From: Candidatus Loosdrechtia aerotolerans
GTDB taxonomy: Bacteria; Planctomycetota; Brocadiia; Brocadiales; Brocadiaceae
DNA length: 64,000 nucleotides
Direction of reading: 5' to 3'
Assembly (NCBI GenBank): GCA_021646405.1
Contig: SOER01000001.1
Span: 1 to 64,000 of the forward strand
Part shown: piece by piece, positions 44,797 to 54,801 of the stretch
Numbering within the stretch: position 1 is the stretch's first letter
Layout of the letters: each line of letters begins with the position of its first letter
Notes under the pieces: model-generated
Told to the model about the DNA's origin: nothing
The model's database searches: none
The model's input: the letters and a program-made list of their open reading frames with translations, nothing else
Position numbers and translations under genes: made by a program

Positions 44797-44833
44797 CCCA
44801 TTACTCCAGCATGAATTATTGAGCAAAGAAATC

Positions 44834-44861
44834 GTAACTCAAACCTTTAGGTTTGAGTTAC
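44834..44861. repeat. Perfect 28-base palindrome, best copy of the small hairpin repeat family
   Basis: GTAACTCAAACCT (44834-44846) is exactly complementary to 44849-44861 around TT. It sits in the 106-base gap between nuoL and nuoM inside the nuo operon. Relatives lie at 31847 and 34738. As an RNA hairpin it could stabilise or separate the nuoL and nuoM parts of the message. Confidence 0.75.
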
Positions 44862-44902
44862 CGAGTTCAAAAGTTCTCAAGGCCAAGGGCCCTGGGCTAC
44901 GC

Positions 44903-46843
44903 TTACTTCCCTAATGCAGCAAGCACGATAATAAAAATACATCCAACGACAATATAAAAGGCATAATTACGTACATATCCTGTTTGTAAGTAACGGAGAT
45001 TACTGCTGAACCATCCTATAGAACGGGCAATACCGTTTACAGAACCATCGATTATCTGAATATCCACGCATTTCCAGAAGAAAACCGCTATCTTCCTGGT
45101 CGGATTTACAAAAAGGGCAGTATAGATCTCGTCAACATAATATTTATTCAGTAAAACTCTATAGATGAAACGAAAGCGTTCTGCAAGCTTTTTCGGCAAC
45201 TCCGGTTTTTTTATATACATTTGATAGGCGATAAAAATACCTGTCAAAGCAATAGCTGTTGACACAACCATCATGAGATAGGGATTCCCTTCACCATGGT
45301 GCACTGATATTTCTGCTCCTGATACTTTTGTATGACCGGAAGCACTAAAAACCGGAGACAGAAAGGTGCTCATAACATGAGCGCCCGGAATACCCAAGAA
45401 TCCACCGATAGATGATAGCCCGGCAAGTACTATCAGCGGGATTGTCATATTTTTGGGAGATTCATGGAGGTGCTCCATCACGTGATGCTCTACCCTTGAT
45501 TTACCATGAAATGTGAGAAAGAGTAAACGGAACATATAAAAGGCCGTAAAGAGAGATGCTACGGCAGCAACTGACCAATAGATAAGATTTCCATAGGTAA
45601 GCGACTCCAATAAAATTTCATCTTTACTAAAAAATCCTGCAAATGGCGGGATTCCTGCAATAGCAACGGTACCGATCAGGAACGTTTTATACGTCACCGG
45701 TATATGGTGCCGTAGTCCACCCATTTTCCGGACATCCATTTCTCCTGATAGGGCATGAATTACACTACCAGATCCCAGAAATAACAGGGCCTTAAAGAAT
45801 GCATGTGTTACCAGATGAAAAACACCTGCAGTAAATGCACCGACACCACAGGCCAGAAACATATAACCGAGCTGACTCACCGTAGAATAGGCCAGTACGC
45901 GTTTAATATCGTTCTGTACCAATCCGATAGATGCGGCAAAAAGCGCCGTAGCCGCACCGATGCTTGCCACAACGGTCATGGTAAGAGGAGACAGCATGTA
46001 GAGGACATTGCACCGGGCAATCATATAAACACCCGCTGTCACCATCGTTGCCGCATGGATTAGTGCACTAACGGGAGTGGGACCTTCCATAGCATCCGGT
46101 AACCATGTATAGAGAGGTATCTGTGCTGATTTACCTGTTGCCCCCACAAACAGGAGAAGGGTAATCATGGTTATGGTAAAACTGCCCACGGGAAAATTTC
46201 CCTGTGATGCTGCATGGAATACCTCAGTATAATCAATAGTATGGAACGTTAGGAAGATAAGCATAATACCTAAGGCAAAACCGAAATCACCAACCCGGTT
46301 AACGATAAATGCCTTCTTCGCAGCATCTGAAGCGGATTTCTTCTCAAACCAAAAACCAATAAGCAGGTAAGAGCATAATCCAACGGCCTCCCATCCGATA
46401 AACATGAGGAGAAAGTTGTTACCGAGGACAAGCAGTAGCATAGAAAAGGTAAATAGATTCAGATAGCAAAAATAACGGTGGTACCCCTTGTCTTCGTGCA
46501 TATAGCCGATAGAGTAGATATGAATAAGGAGCCCAATCCCCGTAATAATAAGGGTTAAAAGAATGGACAGAGGATCAACCTGCAAGCCTGCAGCAGCTTT
46601 GAATGAACCAGATTCGATCCAACTAAAGAGTTGTTTTTCAAATAAACGTTCATGAGGTGGAAGGAGAAGAAGGCCGGAAAACACAAGGGTCGCGGTAAAA
46701 AAGGACAGGCCAACCGAACCGCAAGCAATATAGCTCACAGTTTCCTTTTTTAGCCTTTTACCGACAAGCCCGTTCACGGCTGTGCCGAGAATGGGAAATA
46801 ACAAGATGAGTGCGACAAGGTTAAGCATAGAGTGTTCTACCAT
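44903..46843 (-). CDS. nuoL: NADH-quinone oxidoreductase subunit L
   Basis: Largest antiporter-like subunit (646 residues). Landmarks: [40 protein letters not shown] followed by [60 protein letters not shown], and [17 protein letters not shown]. The long lateral helix characteristic of NuoL corresponds to the carboxy region after residue about 520 ([20 protein letters not shown]). The start ATG overlaps the nuoK stop by seven bases, indicating coupling. Confidence 0.97.
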   Translation of the reverse strand: MVEHSMLNLVALILLFPILGTAVNGLVGKRLKKETVSYIACGSVGLSFFTATLVFSGLLLLPPHERLFEKQLFSWIESGSFKAAAGLQVDPLSILLTLIITGIGLLIHIYSIGYMHEDKGYHRYFCYLNLFTFSMLLLVLGNNFLLMFIGWEAVGLCSYLLIGFWFEKKSASDAAKKAFIVNRVGDFGFALGIMLIFLTFHTIDYTEVFHAASQGNFPVGSFTITMITLLLFVGATGKSAQIPLYTWLPDAMEGPTPVSALIHAATMVTAGVYMIARCNVLYMLSPLTMTVVASIGAATALFAASIGLVQNDIKRVLAYSTVSQLGYMFLACGVGAFTAGVFHLVTHAFFKALLFLGSGSVIHALSGEMDVRKMGGLRHHIPVTYKTFLIGTVAIAGIPPFAGFFSKDEILLESLTYGNLIYWSVAAVASLFTAFYMFRLLFLTFHGKSRVEHHVMEHLHESPKNMTIPLIVLAGLSSIGGFLGIPGAHVMSTFLSPVFSASGHTKVSGAEISVHHGEGNPYLMMVVSTAIALTGIFIAYQMYIKKPELPKKLAERFRFIYRVLLNKYYVDEIYTALFVNPTRKIAVFFWKCVDIQIIDGSVNGIARSIGWFSSNLRYLQTGYVRNYAFYIVVGCIFIIVLAALGK

Positions 46844-47139
46844 TTCATGATGTTGATATCATCAATATTTACTGTTTCTTTATTTCTGAATACAGCCACA
46901 ATAATTGCCAAACCAACGGCGGCCTCAGCTGCAGCTACCGTCATAGTAAAAAATACAAACAGTTGACCATTCATAGAATGGAGATAGTGGGCAAATGCTA
47001 CAAATGATAAATTAACAGCATTCAGCATAAGTTCAATACACATAAAGACTACAATAGCATTTCTCCGTATTAACACACCAACAACACCCAGGGTAAACAG
47101 AATTGCACTTAATACGATATAATGGGTTACCGTAATCAT
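46837..47139 (-). CDS. nuoK: NADH-quinone oxidoreductase subunit K
   Basis: Small three-helix membrane subunit of complex I (100 residues). [40 protein letters not shown] (the conserved Glu in the membrane is in CIELMLNA) and [20 protein letters not shown] (second conserved Glu) are all present. Between nuoJ (three-base gap) and nuoL (overlap). Confidence 0.97.
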   Translation of the reverse strand: MITVTHYIVLSAILFTLGVVGVLIRRNAIVVFMCIELMLNAVNLSFVAFAHYLHSMNGQLFVFFTMTVAAAEAAVGLAIIVAVFRNKETVNIDDINIMKW

Positions 47140-47142
47140 TTA

Positions 47143-47649
47143 TCATTTCCTTTTAGCCAGTATAATAGCACCAATAGCTGCTATAAAGAGGAGAATGGAA
47201 GTTATCTCAAATGGCAGGAGATATTTTGTAAATAATAACTTCCCGATTAATTGCGTGTTTCCGACGTCATGAACATAAGCACTGGTATATTCACCCTGTT
47301 TCCCTAATGGTATTTTTGATCTCAAAATTATACCTATCGCCGAAAGCAATACAATACCCATGACAATGGCTGGTATTTTTTGAAACGATAGAGCGTCCTT
47401 CAGCTCTTCTTTTGCACTCAGGTTTAATAACATTACGACAAAGAGGAAGAGAACCATAATAGCACCTGCGTATACAATGATCTGAACAGCAGCAATAAAT
47501 TGTGCCCCAAGCAAGAGGTATAACACTGCAATGCTTATCAGTATCATTACGAGATATAAAATACTGTATACCGGGTTCTTTTCAAAAATAAGATACACAG
47601 CGGAAACGACAGCAACTGCTGCCATTATGTAGAACAAGTATGCTTCCAT
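47143..47649 (-). CDS. nuoJ: NADH-quinone oxidoreductase subunit J
   Basis: Membrane subunit of complex I (168 residues, five helices). Typical: NPVYSILYLVMILISIAVLY, LLGAQFIAAVQIIVYAGAIM then VLFLFVVMLLNL, and the last helix SILLFIAAIGAIILAKRK. A 179-base gap separates it from nuoI, the second longest in the operon, and contains a possible 18-codon ORF. Confidence 0.96.
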   Translation of the reverse strand: MEAYLFYIMAAVAVVSAVYLIFEKNPVYSILYLVMILISIAVLYLLLGAQFIAAVQIIVYAGAIMVLFLFVVMLLNLSAKEELKDALSFQKIPAIVMGIVLLSAIGIILRSKIPLGKQGEYTSAYVHDVGNTQLIGKLLFTKYLLPFEITSILLFIAAIGAIILAKRK

Positions 47650-47698
47650 AGATTTTTAAATAGAAAATTTTCTCATCAAGAAAATCTGCAAAGGTATA

Positions 47699-47755
47699 TT
47701 ATTCGCTCCCGCAACTCATTGTCTTTAATTTCTCCTTTAAAAACTGATCACTCAT
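47699..47755 (-). CDS. Possible 18-codon ORF between nuoI and nuoJ
   Basis: MSDQFLKEKLKTMSCGSE is preceded by AAGGAGG, although about 14 bases from the ATG, an over-long spacing. It lies alone in the nuoI-nuoJ gap. It could be a leader-type peptide that keeps ribosomes on the long polycistronic message, or simply a chance frame. Confidence 0.2.
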   Translation of the reverse strand: MSDQFLKEKLKTMSCGSE

Positions 47756-47828
47756 ACCAACACCACCTTCCTCCTTATTACAAGAAAACATTTGTAAAAG
47801 TTCTTGTTTTACGAACAGGTATATCGTG

Positions 47829-48257
47829 CTAGATAGTTATATTTCTTTTTCTTGAGTAATCCATCAACTGTGCCTTATCAAAAATAGCTTTACTGTGATC
47901 TGTCGAGAGTTCAAAGGTGTCTCGAAGCATGACCGCTCGCACCGGGCATGCCTCTTCACAAAATCCACAAAAAATACAGCGAAAGGCATCCAACTCGTAT
48001 ATTTTCGGATATCTCCGCTGTGTAGCTTCGTCCGTTGCCCCTTCAACGTAAATACACTGGGACGGGCACACCCGGGCACAAAGTCCACACGCAATACACC
48101 TCTCCCTGCCGTCTTTCCCTATTTGTAATTCTGGTAATCCACGGAATCTTGAAGCAAGCTTTGGCCGTTCTTCAGGATAACGCATGGTAACGACAGCATA
48201 AGGATTAAAAAATCGCTTCAAGGTAAGTATGAGACCTTTCAATAAAGGTAAAATCAT
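47829..48257 (-). CDS. nuoI: NADH-quinone oxidoreductase subunit I
   Basis: Carries clusters N6a and N6b that pass electrons to NuoB (142 residues). Two complete ferredoxin motifs: CIACGLCARVCPSQCI (about residues 54-69) and CIFCGFCEEACPVRAVM (about 93-109), each CxxCxxCxxxCP. An amphipathic start (LLKGLILTLKRFF) is typical of NuoI. AAGGAT five bases upstream of the ATG; two bases after nuoH. Confidence 0.97.
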   Translation of the reverse strand: MILPLLKGLILTLKRFFNPYAVVTMRYPEERPKLASRFRGLPELQIGKDGRERCIACGLCARVCPSQCIYVEGATDEATQRRYPKIYELDAFRCIFCGFCEEACPVRAVMLRDTFELSTDHSKAIFDKAQLMDYSRKRNITI

Positions 48258-48259
48258 AT

Positions 48260-49255
48260 TTATCCTTTAAGAACCATAACAAGACCTGTGATTAATATAT
48301 TCAATAAGGAAAGCGGCAACAAAAACTTCCAGCCCAAATGCATCAATTGATCATACCGTAGTCGCGGGTAGGTTGACCTTAACCAAATAAAACAGAATAA
48401 ACAGCATGATAATTTTATCATAAACCATGCTACGGGAGGTAAAAACGGCCCTTGCCATCCGCCAAGGAAAAAGGTTACAGCAATAGCAGACACGGTAATC
48501 ATATTTGCATATTCAGCCATGAAAAACATAGCAAACTTCATACTGCTATATTCTGTATGATATCCTGCAACAAGCTCCGATTCTGCCTCCGGAAGATCAA
48601 ACGGTGTACGGTTTACTTCAGCAAGAGCACTGATAGCATAAATAAAAAATCCTACAGGCTGTAATACAATATTCCATAATTTTGCCTGGGCGTTTACAAT
48701 ATCAACAAGGCTTAATGACCCGGTAAGCATAATAACTCCAATAAGCGATATCCCAAGGGTCAATTCATAACTAATCATCTGGGCTGATGCCCTTATTCCT
48801 CCCAATAGCGAGTATTTATTGTTTGATGCCCAGCCTGCCATAACAATGCCATAAATACCTAAAGAGCCTACGGCAAATATATAGAGAAATCCGATATTGA
48901 TATCGGTAATAACGAGGTCTACACTATAGCCGAATATCTGTACCTTATCCCCAAAAGGTATAACAGCAAAGGTAATAAGGGCCGGAACCAGGCTCATTGC
49001 CGGTGCCAGAACAAAAAGTAACTTATCGGCCCTCTCTGGAATAATATCTTCTTTAAAAAGGAGTTTTATCCCGTCAGCTATCGGCTGTAATAAACCGTGT
49101 GGTCCAACGCGCATTGGTCCAAGACGAACCTGCATATGTGCCATGACCTTTCTCTCAATCCAGATCATGGAAATAATCATGAATTGAATCACACCAAACA
49201 CAATAAGGATTTTAATACAGCTAATAAGAACATAAATAAAAAACTCTTTATCCAT
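48260..49255 (-). CDS. nuoH: NADH-quinone oxidoreductase subunit H
   Basis: Membrane subunit forming the quinone chamber (331 residues, eight helices). Seen: [20 protein letters not shown] followed by [57 protein letters not shown] then [20 protein letters not shown], and [20 protein letters not shown]. All conserved charged residues of the quinone tunnel are in place. It follows the desulforedoxin-like gene by three bases. Confidence 0.97.
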   Translation of the reverse strand: MDKEFFIYVLISCIKILIVFGVIQFMIISMIWIERKVMAHMQVRLGPMRVGPHGLLQPIADGIKLLFKEDIIPERADKLLFVLAPAMSLVPALITFAVIPFGDKVQIFGYSVDLVITDINIGFLYIFAVGSLGIYGIVMAGWASNNKYSLLGGIRASAQMISYELTLGISLIGVIMLTGSLSLVDIVNAQAKLWNIVLQPVGFFIYAISALAEVNRTPFDLPEAESELVAGYHTEYSSMKFAMFFMAEYANMITVSAIAVTFFLGGWQGPFLPPVAWFMIKLSCCLFCFIWLRSTYPRLRYDQLMHLGWKFLLPLSLLNILITGLVMVLKG

Positions 49256-49258
49256 TGT

Positions 49259-49540
49259 TTAGCGAACAGCGACCTCTTCCCGATGCATTCTTTGCCCACA
49301 ACACTCTAATATACCAGTGGTTTCAACAACAACCATTATTTTTTGTTTACATATGTTGCATACAAAGGTTACCCCTTCTACTGGCCTATGATGAGCCGTT
49401 GTCCAGGTTGCCATCATTCCCTGAGTCCCAACAGCGCTCATCTCCTTACCACAGCATACCAGCACTCCAAAACCTCCTTCGACAACAACAACCTTTTGTC
49501 TGCAAATTTCACAAAAATATGTTTGACCTCTTTTTGCCAT
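49259..49540 (-). CDS. Tandem desulforedoxin-type metal-binding protein inside the nuo operon
   Basis: The 93-residue protein contains two copies of a rubredoxin-like metal site as found at the amino end of desulfoferrodoxins: YFCEICRQKVVVVEGGFGVL with VCC (Cys10, Cys13, Cys29, Cys30), and FVCNICKQKIMVVVETTGIL with ECC (Cys61, Cys64, Cys80, Cys81). Both have identical spacing Cx2C-x15-CC. The superoxide-reductase domain of desulfoferrodoxin is absent. Such sites bind iron (redox-active) or zinc (structural). It is co-directional with nuoG (137 bases upstream) and three bases from nuoH, so it is translated with complex I. It may be an electron carrier, a protective or assembly factor, or an accessory subunit; no such subunit exists in the model complex I. 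Confidence 0.75.
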   Translation of the reverse strand: MAKRGQTYFCEICRQKVVVVEGGFGVLVCCGKEMSAVGTQGMMATWTTAHHRPVEGVTFVCNICKQKIMVVVETTGILECCGQRMHREEVAVR

Positions 49541-49677
49541 ATATCCTGTCCCGTATCTTTTTTACCGCGGATAAATACACAGAAAAACTCATTGTACAGA
49601 GGTATCCGGCGGAACACTTCCATACTGCAATAAAATAATCCGTACTTCGCGTGGTTTCAGTTCTTATGAAATTACAT

Positions 49678-52347
49678 TTATCCTGTTTCCCTGGAGATTT
49701 TAACAAAGGTATATTCTCCATTACGCAGGAGATTAACAGGTATCCATTCATAATCTTCAGAAACAAAAACAACACCATCAGGCACTTTATCAGTAACCTT
49801 TGCCTGGAGTGTTATCTTTTTTTGTGGAGACTCAACAACAACCGTATCCCCACTCTGGATATTCATTTCTTTAGCATCTTTTTTATTTATCTCTACATGA
49901 CATGCAGGAGCAACAGACCTAAGAACTTTGGAATGTTGCGAAAATGCACCCTGATGGTTCAAACTTACACCGGTAAGTAATGCCAGTGGGAAACCTGTAT
50001 TCCTTTTTACATCAAGTGATTTCGATCGTATTCTGGTAAAGGTGTACTTTATTGGCTTATTTCTGCCCAATACAGAGGATACCCAATAAAATTCTTTTCT
50101 TTTTAAACGGTCATAATTAATTCCTGAGTATATTGGAACAATACTTTCTATCTCATTCAGAATATCTTTTGGAGATGTATATGAATAAGCCGATCCCATT
50201 CTCCGGGCCAGCTCACAGATGATTTGCCAGTCAGGTTTCGCATCTCCTACAGGTTGAATAGCCCTGTTCAACCGCTGTACCGTCATCCCCATATTAGTAA
50301 ACGTCCCTTCCTTCTCCGCAAAAGTTACTACGGGAAGGACAATATTTGCCAATCGTGCGGTCTCGGTTAAGAACGTATCCTGAACAACGAGAAAATCTAT
50401 CTTTCTCAAGGCATCCAGCACCTCTTTACCGTTTGGATAATGGATAACAGGGTTTGCGCCCATAATATAGATACCTCTTAACTTACCCTGTAATGCACAA
50501 TCAAAAATAGATGCGGATTCTTTTTGAAAAATATCGGAAGAGAGAGAAGTCCCCCATACACGCTCAATCTTCTCTTTATGGGATACATCATTGATATCGA
50601 TATATCCGGGTAAGAATCCTGGTACTACTCCCATATCATTTACACCCTGGGTATTATTATGGGACCTTGAAAACAGAAGCGAGACCTTACCATAACCCGT
50701 ATCTGTGTTATAAGCAGCATTGATTAATGCACAAAGGTTCATTAAGGCCTTTATTATATCCTCAGCTAATGGATCCTCTTCTATATCCTTACCGCATATG
50801 ATACAACAATGTCCCGGTTTTGTTAATACAGCAGCGGCCTTCCTCATCGCTTCCGGAGGAATTCCCGTTAATTGGGAGGCATTTTCTCCGGAAAAATTAT
50901 CCAATCCGGAAAGTAATTCGTTGAGATTATCCGCTGACTGTTCAACCCTTTTCAGATCAACCAGTTTTTCGTCAAGAATAGTTTTGATCAAGGCATGAAT
51001 GAATTCGACCTGGCTGCCGAATGAATACTGTAACCGGATATCATTTTTTGCAGCGCTGCGGAATGTAACACGCCGTACATTAGCAACAATAAGATTAGCC
51101 CCGTTCATCCTTACTGCTTTTCTGGCCATGTTTCCTATTACCGGATGAGCCTCTGTTACATCAGCTCCAAAAAAGAAAAGCGTGTTCGCAACTTCTATCT
51201 CCCTCAGTGATGTTGCGGTGAACCCATAGGTAACAGACTGATAGATCAGGCTGTTTAAAGAAGGTGATCTCATATTAGCCAGGTTATCAATGGTATTGGT
51301 TCCCAACACAGACCTACAGAATTTTTGGAAGAGATAATTATCTTCGTTGGTACCTTTTTCAGAACCAATACCGGCTATTGCCCTTCCCCCGTGTTCACTG
51401 ATAATCTGTTGAAATCGTTCTGATACATGTCCAAGGGCTTCATCCCATGTTACCGGGCATAATTCACCATTTTTTCTTAACAGAGGAGTTTTTATCCGTT
51501 CTTCTGCGTGGATAAACCCATACCCAAACCTCCCTTTTATACAAAGATTCCCTTCATTTATTCCTAAACGATCATCAGATGTTACACGCCTTACCGTTTC
51601 CATCCCCTCTTCAAGGCGTGCAGGAGCAGATTTCGTATTTAAGATAATTGTGCATCCAACGGCACAGTAAGGACATATTGTCTGGGTCTTCTTTAGTTCC
51701 CATGCTCTGCCTCTGAATGCAAATGTCCTGTCCTGCCATGAACCAGTCGGACATACAGACAAGCAGCTCCCGCAAAAACTGCATTCAAGGGGTTTATCAA
51801 AAGCAGTACCAATATATGTCTGAATACCACGCTTTTGAAAATCAATAGCACCAACACCCTCTATCTCTTTACATGCACTAACACACCGGCCGCATAAAAC
51901 ACATCGATTTCGATTCAATTCCAGGACGGGATTATCACGAACTATGGGGGCATTCATTCTCACCGCATGAAAACGGCTTGGCGCAAGACTGAGTTCATGG
52001 GTAATATCCTGCAGACCACATTCACCCGATTTATCACAGGTAGGACAGGAGAGTTCATGGTGGGCCAGTAAATATTCCATCACAGATCTTCGGTAACGAA
52101 CTACTTTTGGTGTATTTACTTTTACCATCATTCCTTCAGATACAGGATGGGCACATGCAAATCGATGCCCCGTCCTTCTCTCTGTAACCTCTACCATACA
52201 AAGCCGGCAACCACCAAATTGTGAAAGTCTCGGATGATAGCATAATCCCGGAATATAAATACCGTTATCCAATGCTGCCTGAAAAATATTTGTACCCTCA
52301 GGAACAGTAATTGGTTTATCATCAATAATAATGTTTATCGTCTTCAT
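49678..52347 (-). CDS. nuoG: NADH-quinone oxidoreductase subunit G (molybdopterin-fold)
   Basis: Peripheral-arm subunit of 889 residues. Amino part: 2Fe-2S ferredoxin (GLCYHPRLSQFGGCRLCMVE), the His-Cys cluster region (HHELSCPTCDKSGECGLQDI), then two 4Fe-4S motifs (CVLCGRCVSACKEI, CSFCGSCLSVCPTG). A fourth CxxC..C site follows (TICPYCAVGCTIILNT), as in forms carrying the N7-type cluster or resembling formate dehydrogenase. The large carboxy part is a molybdopterin-oxidoreductase fold (IGSEKGTNEDNYLFQKFCRS, YIMGANPVIHYPNG, VLPVVTFAEKEGTFTNMGMT) with a final beta domain. The start overlaps the nuoF stop by four bases. Confidence 0.95.
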   Translation of the reverse strand: MKTINIIIDDKPITVPEGTNIFQAALDNGIYIPGLCYHPRLSQFGGCRLCMVEVTERRTGHRFACAHPVSEGMMVKVNTPKVVRYRRSVMEYLLAHHELSCPTCDKSGECGLQDITHELSLAPSRFHAVRMNAPIVRDNPVLELNRNRCVLCGRCVSACKEIEGVGAIDFQKRGIQTYIGTAFDKPLECSFCGSCLSVCPTGSWQDRTFAFRGRAWELKKTQTICPYCAVGCTIILNTKSAPARLEEGMETVRRVTSDDRLGINEGNLCIKGRFGYGFIHAEERIKTPLLRKNGELCPVTWDEALGHVSERFQQIISEHGGRAIAGIGSEKGTNEDNYLFQKFCRSVLGTNTIDNLANMRSPSLNSLIYQSVTYGFTATSLREIEVANTLFFFGADVTEAHPVIGNMARKAVRMNGANLIVANVRRVTFRSAAKNDIRLQYSFGSQVEFIHALIKTILDEKLVDLKRVEQSADNLNELLSGLDNFSGENASQLTGIPPEAMRKAAAVLTKPGHCCIICGKDIEEDPLAEDIIKALMNLCALINAAYNTDTGYGKVSLLFSRSHNNTQGVNDMGVVPGFLPGYIDINDVSHKEKIERVWGTSLSSDIFQKESASIFDCALQGKLRGIYIMGANPVIHYPNGKEVLDALRKIDFLVVQDTFLTETARLANIVLPVVTFAEKEGTFTNMGMTVQRLNRAIQPVGDAKPDWQIICELARRMGSAYSYTSPKDILNEIESIVPIYSGINYDRLKRKEFYWVSSVLGRNKPIKYTFTRIRSKSLDVKRNTGFPLALLTGVSLNHQGAFSQHSKVLRSVAPACHVEINKKDAKEMNIQSGDTVVVESPQKKITLQAKVTDKVPDGVVFVSEDYEWIPVNLLRNGEYTFVKISRETG

Positions 52348-54194
52348 TTGATTGCCATGAAATTACATTTTTCGTAACATAAATTACACTTAATACACTT
52401 CTCTTTGTGAATAAAAGCGACTTCTTTTGTATTACCACTAATTGCCTTAACAGGACAATTCCGGATACACGCCTGACATTTCGTACATTTCTCCGGAATA
52501 ACTTCATATTTATGAAGGGCAACACACGTAGCGGTAGGACATGCTTTATCACGAATATGCATAATATACTCATCCTTGAAATACCGTAAGGTTGATCTTA
52601 CAGGATTAGGAGCTGATTGCCCGAGACCGCAGAGAGACATTACCTTAATTTCATCACACATCTGCTCCAGGGTATCCAGATCTTTCTCATCTCCTTCTCC
52701 CTGGGTTATACGAGTGAGGATATCAAGCATGAGTGTAGTACCAATACGGCAAGGTGGACATTTTCCACACGACTCACTAGCACAGAAGTTCATGAAGAAC
52801 CGGGCCATTTCTACCATACAGGTCGTCTCGTCAACGACTACAAAACTACCCGAGCCCATCATAGCCCCGGCTCCCATAAGTGACTCGTAATCTATTGGGG
52901 AATCCAGCAGGGACTCAGGCAAACATCCACCGGATGGACCTCCGATTTGCACGGCCTTGAATCTTTTCCTTTTTGGGATTCCACCACCCATATCAAATAC
53001 AATCTGTCTGATCGTTGCTCCCATAGGAACCTCGACAAGACCCGCATTCTTTATTTTTCCTGTTAAAGAGAAAATTTTTGTTCCTTTACTTTTCTCAGTA
53101 CCAATCCTGGAATACCGCTCTGCACCTTTGTTAATAATAAACGGCACATTAGCAAAGGTCTCCACATTGTTTAATACGGTAGGTTTATCCCATAGCCCGG
53201 CCTCTACAGACTGCGGGGGTCTTGTACGGGGCATACCCCGCTTACCCTCAATAGAATTCTGAAGTGAAGTTGATTCACCACAAACGAATGCACCCGCACC
53301 TTCTTTTATATTAATATCAAGCGAATACCCGCTCTGTAAAATATTCTCTCCTAAGAAACCATATTGTTTAGCCTGTTCGATGGTATGCTTTAATCTCCTT
53401 ACTGCTAATGGATATTCGGCACGTACATAGATATAACCACCCGTGGCATGGATAGCGTATCCCGCGATAATCATCCCCTCGAGAACTGCATGCGGGTCTC
53501 CCTCAAGAAGACTCCTGTCCATAAAGGCACCGGGGTCTCCCTCATCAGCATTGCAGAGAACAAACTTTTCATCGGCAGGATACTTGGCACAGGATGCCCA
53601 TTTTTCTCCGGTAGGGAAACCACCTCCTCCACGCCCCCTAAGACCTGATTTACTTATTTCATTAATTACCTCCTTTGGAGTCATGGTCTTAAGCACCTTT
53701 TTAAGTGCTCTGTACCCACCAGCTGCAATGTAGTCTTCAATACTATCCGGATTAATGTACCCGCAATTTCTCAGGATGAATTTCTGTTGCCCCTTATTCA
53801 TCTCCAGGTCTTCAAAAAAGGGGATATTACTATACGGGGTATCCGCCTCATTTTTTGCATGCATTTGTGACAGGGCGAATTTTTTTACTACGTCTCCCTT
53901 TCCTACATGCTCCTCAATTATCTGCGGAATCATCGCACGATTTACATTCCCATACGTTACCCGCGTCCGCCCTGGAGAAACAACATCCACAAGCACTTCA
54001 TGAGTACACATACCAATACAGCCTGTGCGGATAATGTCCGCTTCCAGCTTCTGTTTTTCTAATTCCTGTTCAATGCACCCATGGATACCTTTAGCACCAG
54101 CACCCAAACCACAGGTAGCCATACCAATAAATATCTTCGGTCTTTGGGTATTGATTTTTTTCTGTGTTTCTACGATTTCTTCTTTACAAATCAT
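52344..54194 (-). CDS. nuoF: NADH-quinone oxidoreductase subunit F with extra Fe-S domains
   Basis: NADH- and FMN-binding entry subunit (616 residues, against about 440 in E. coli). The core has GRGGGGFPTGEKW and CNADEGDPGAFMDRSLLEGD (NADH/FMN sites), GAGAFVCGESTSLQNSIEGK, and the N3 cluster motif ESCGKCPPCRIGTTLML. At the amino end there is an added thioredoxin-like 2Fe-2S domain (MATCGLGAGAKGIHGCIEQE, CIGMCTHEVLVDV), and at the carboxy end an added double ferredoxin (CTKCQACIRNCPVKAI, CIKCNLCYEKCNFMAI). The same layout occurs in the HydB/HndC subunits of NAD-linked hydrogenases and formate dehydrogenases. It overlaps nuoG by four bases and lies two bases after nuoE. Confidence 0.95.
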   Translation of the reverse strand: MICKEEIVETQKKINTQRPKIFIGMATCGLGAGAKGIHGCIEQELEKQKLEADIIRTGCIGMCTHEVLVDVVSPGRTRVTYGNVNRAMIPQIIEEHVGKGDVVKKFALSQMHAKNEADTPYSNIPFFEDLEMNKGQQKFILRNCGYINPDSIEDYIAAGGYRALKKVLKTMTPKEVINEISKSGLRGRGGGGFPTGEKWASCAKYPADEKFVLCNADEGDPGAFMDRSLLEGDPHAVLEGMIIAGYAIHATGGYIYVRAEYPLAVRRLKHTIEQAKQYGFLGENILQSGYSLDINIKEGAGAFVCGESTSLQNSIEGKRGMPRTRPPQSVEAGLWDKPTVLNNVETFANVPFIINKGAERYSRIGTEKSKGTKIFSLTGKIKNAGLVEVPMGATIRQIVFDMGGGIPKRKRFKAVQIGGPSGGCLPESLLDSPIDYESLMGAGAMMGSGSFVVVDETTCMVEMARFFMNFCASESCGKCPPCRIGTTLMLDILTRITQGEGDEKDLDTLEQMCDEIKVMSLCGLGQSAPNPVRSTLRYFKDEYIMHIRDKACPTATCVALHKYEVIPEKCTKCQACIRNCPVKAISGNTKEVAFIHKEKCIKCNLCYEKCNFMAIK

Positions 54195-54196
54195 TG

Positions 54197-54706
54197 TTAT
54201 TGAGAAATATTAGACTCTTTTACTGTTTTTATAACTTCACTAACTGTATCAGACGCAAGCTTACCGTGCACATCCTCATCTACCATCATAACGGGTGCCA
54301 GCGAACAGGCACCCAGACATGCTACCTCTTCAAGGGTAAATAACTTATCCTCTGTTGTCATGCCAACACGGACATCCAGCGTTTTACTCAATTTTTCAGT
54401 AATCTTTTTTGCACCTTTCACATGGCAGGCAGTTCCGCAACATACCTTAATGATGTGTTGTCCACGCTGTGTCAGGTGAAATTGAGCATAAAACGTAGCA
54501 ACGCCTATGATTTCACTTGCACCCATGTTTAATTGTTCAGCAATAAGATTTACAGCTGGCTCAGGTAAATAACCATATACCGCCTGTACTTGCTGCAGAA
54601 TTGGTATTAATGCACCTCTCACGCCTTTATATTTTTCCAGGATCTCCTCGACACCAGAGAGGTCTATCGATTCACCCTGTATACGTTTTTCGTTTACTGT
54701 TTCCAT
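54197..54706 (-). CDS. nuoE: NADH-quinone oxidoreductase subunit E
   Basis: Thioredoxin-like 2Fe-2S subunit (169 residues) binding cluster N1a. The helical amino part reads GALIPILQQVQAVYGYLPEP, and the cluster ligands are in KVCCGTACHVKGA and ACLGACSLAPVMMVDEDVHG. Two bases before nuoF; 95 bases after nuoD. Length is normal. Confidence 0.96.
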   Translation of the reverse strand: METVNEKRIQGESIDLSGVEEILEKYKGVRGALIPILQQVQAVYGYLPEPAVNLIAEQLNMGASEIIGVATFYAQFHLTQRGQHIIKVCCGTACHVKGAKKITEKLSKTLDVRVGMTTEDKLFTLEEVACLGACSLAPVMMVDEDVHGKLASDTVSEVIKTVKESNISQ

Positions 54707-54801
54707 TAAAAATTATTGTATCGTAATTTAAATACTTTGTAAAATACTTATAACAAATTTACCTCTTTAAATCCTTAAATCAACCCTGTACCTTCGGATT
54801 T

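Noticed and set aside
44372-46063. Plus-strand frames opposite nuoM and nuoL
   Set aside because: Shadows of strongly conserved complex I genes on the other strand.
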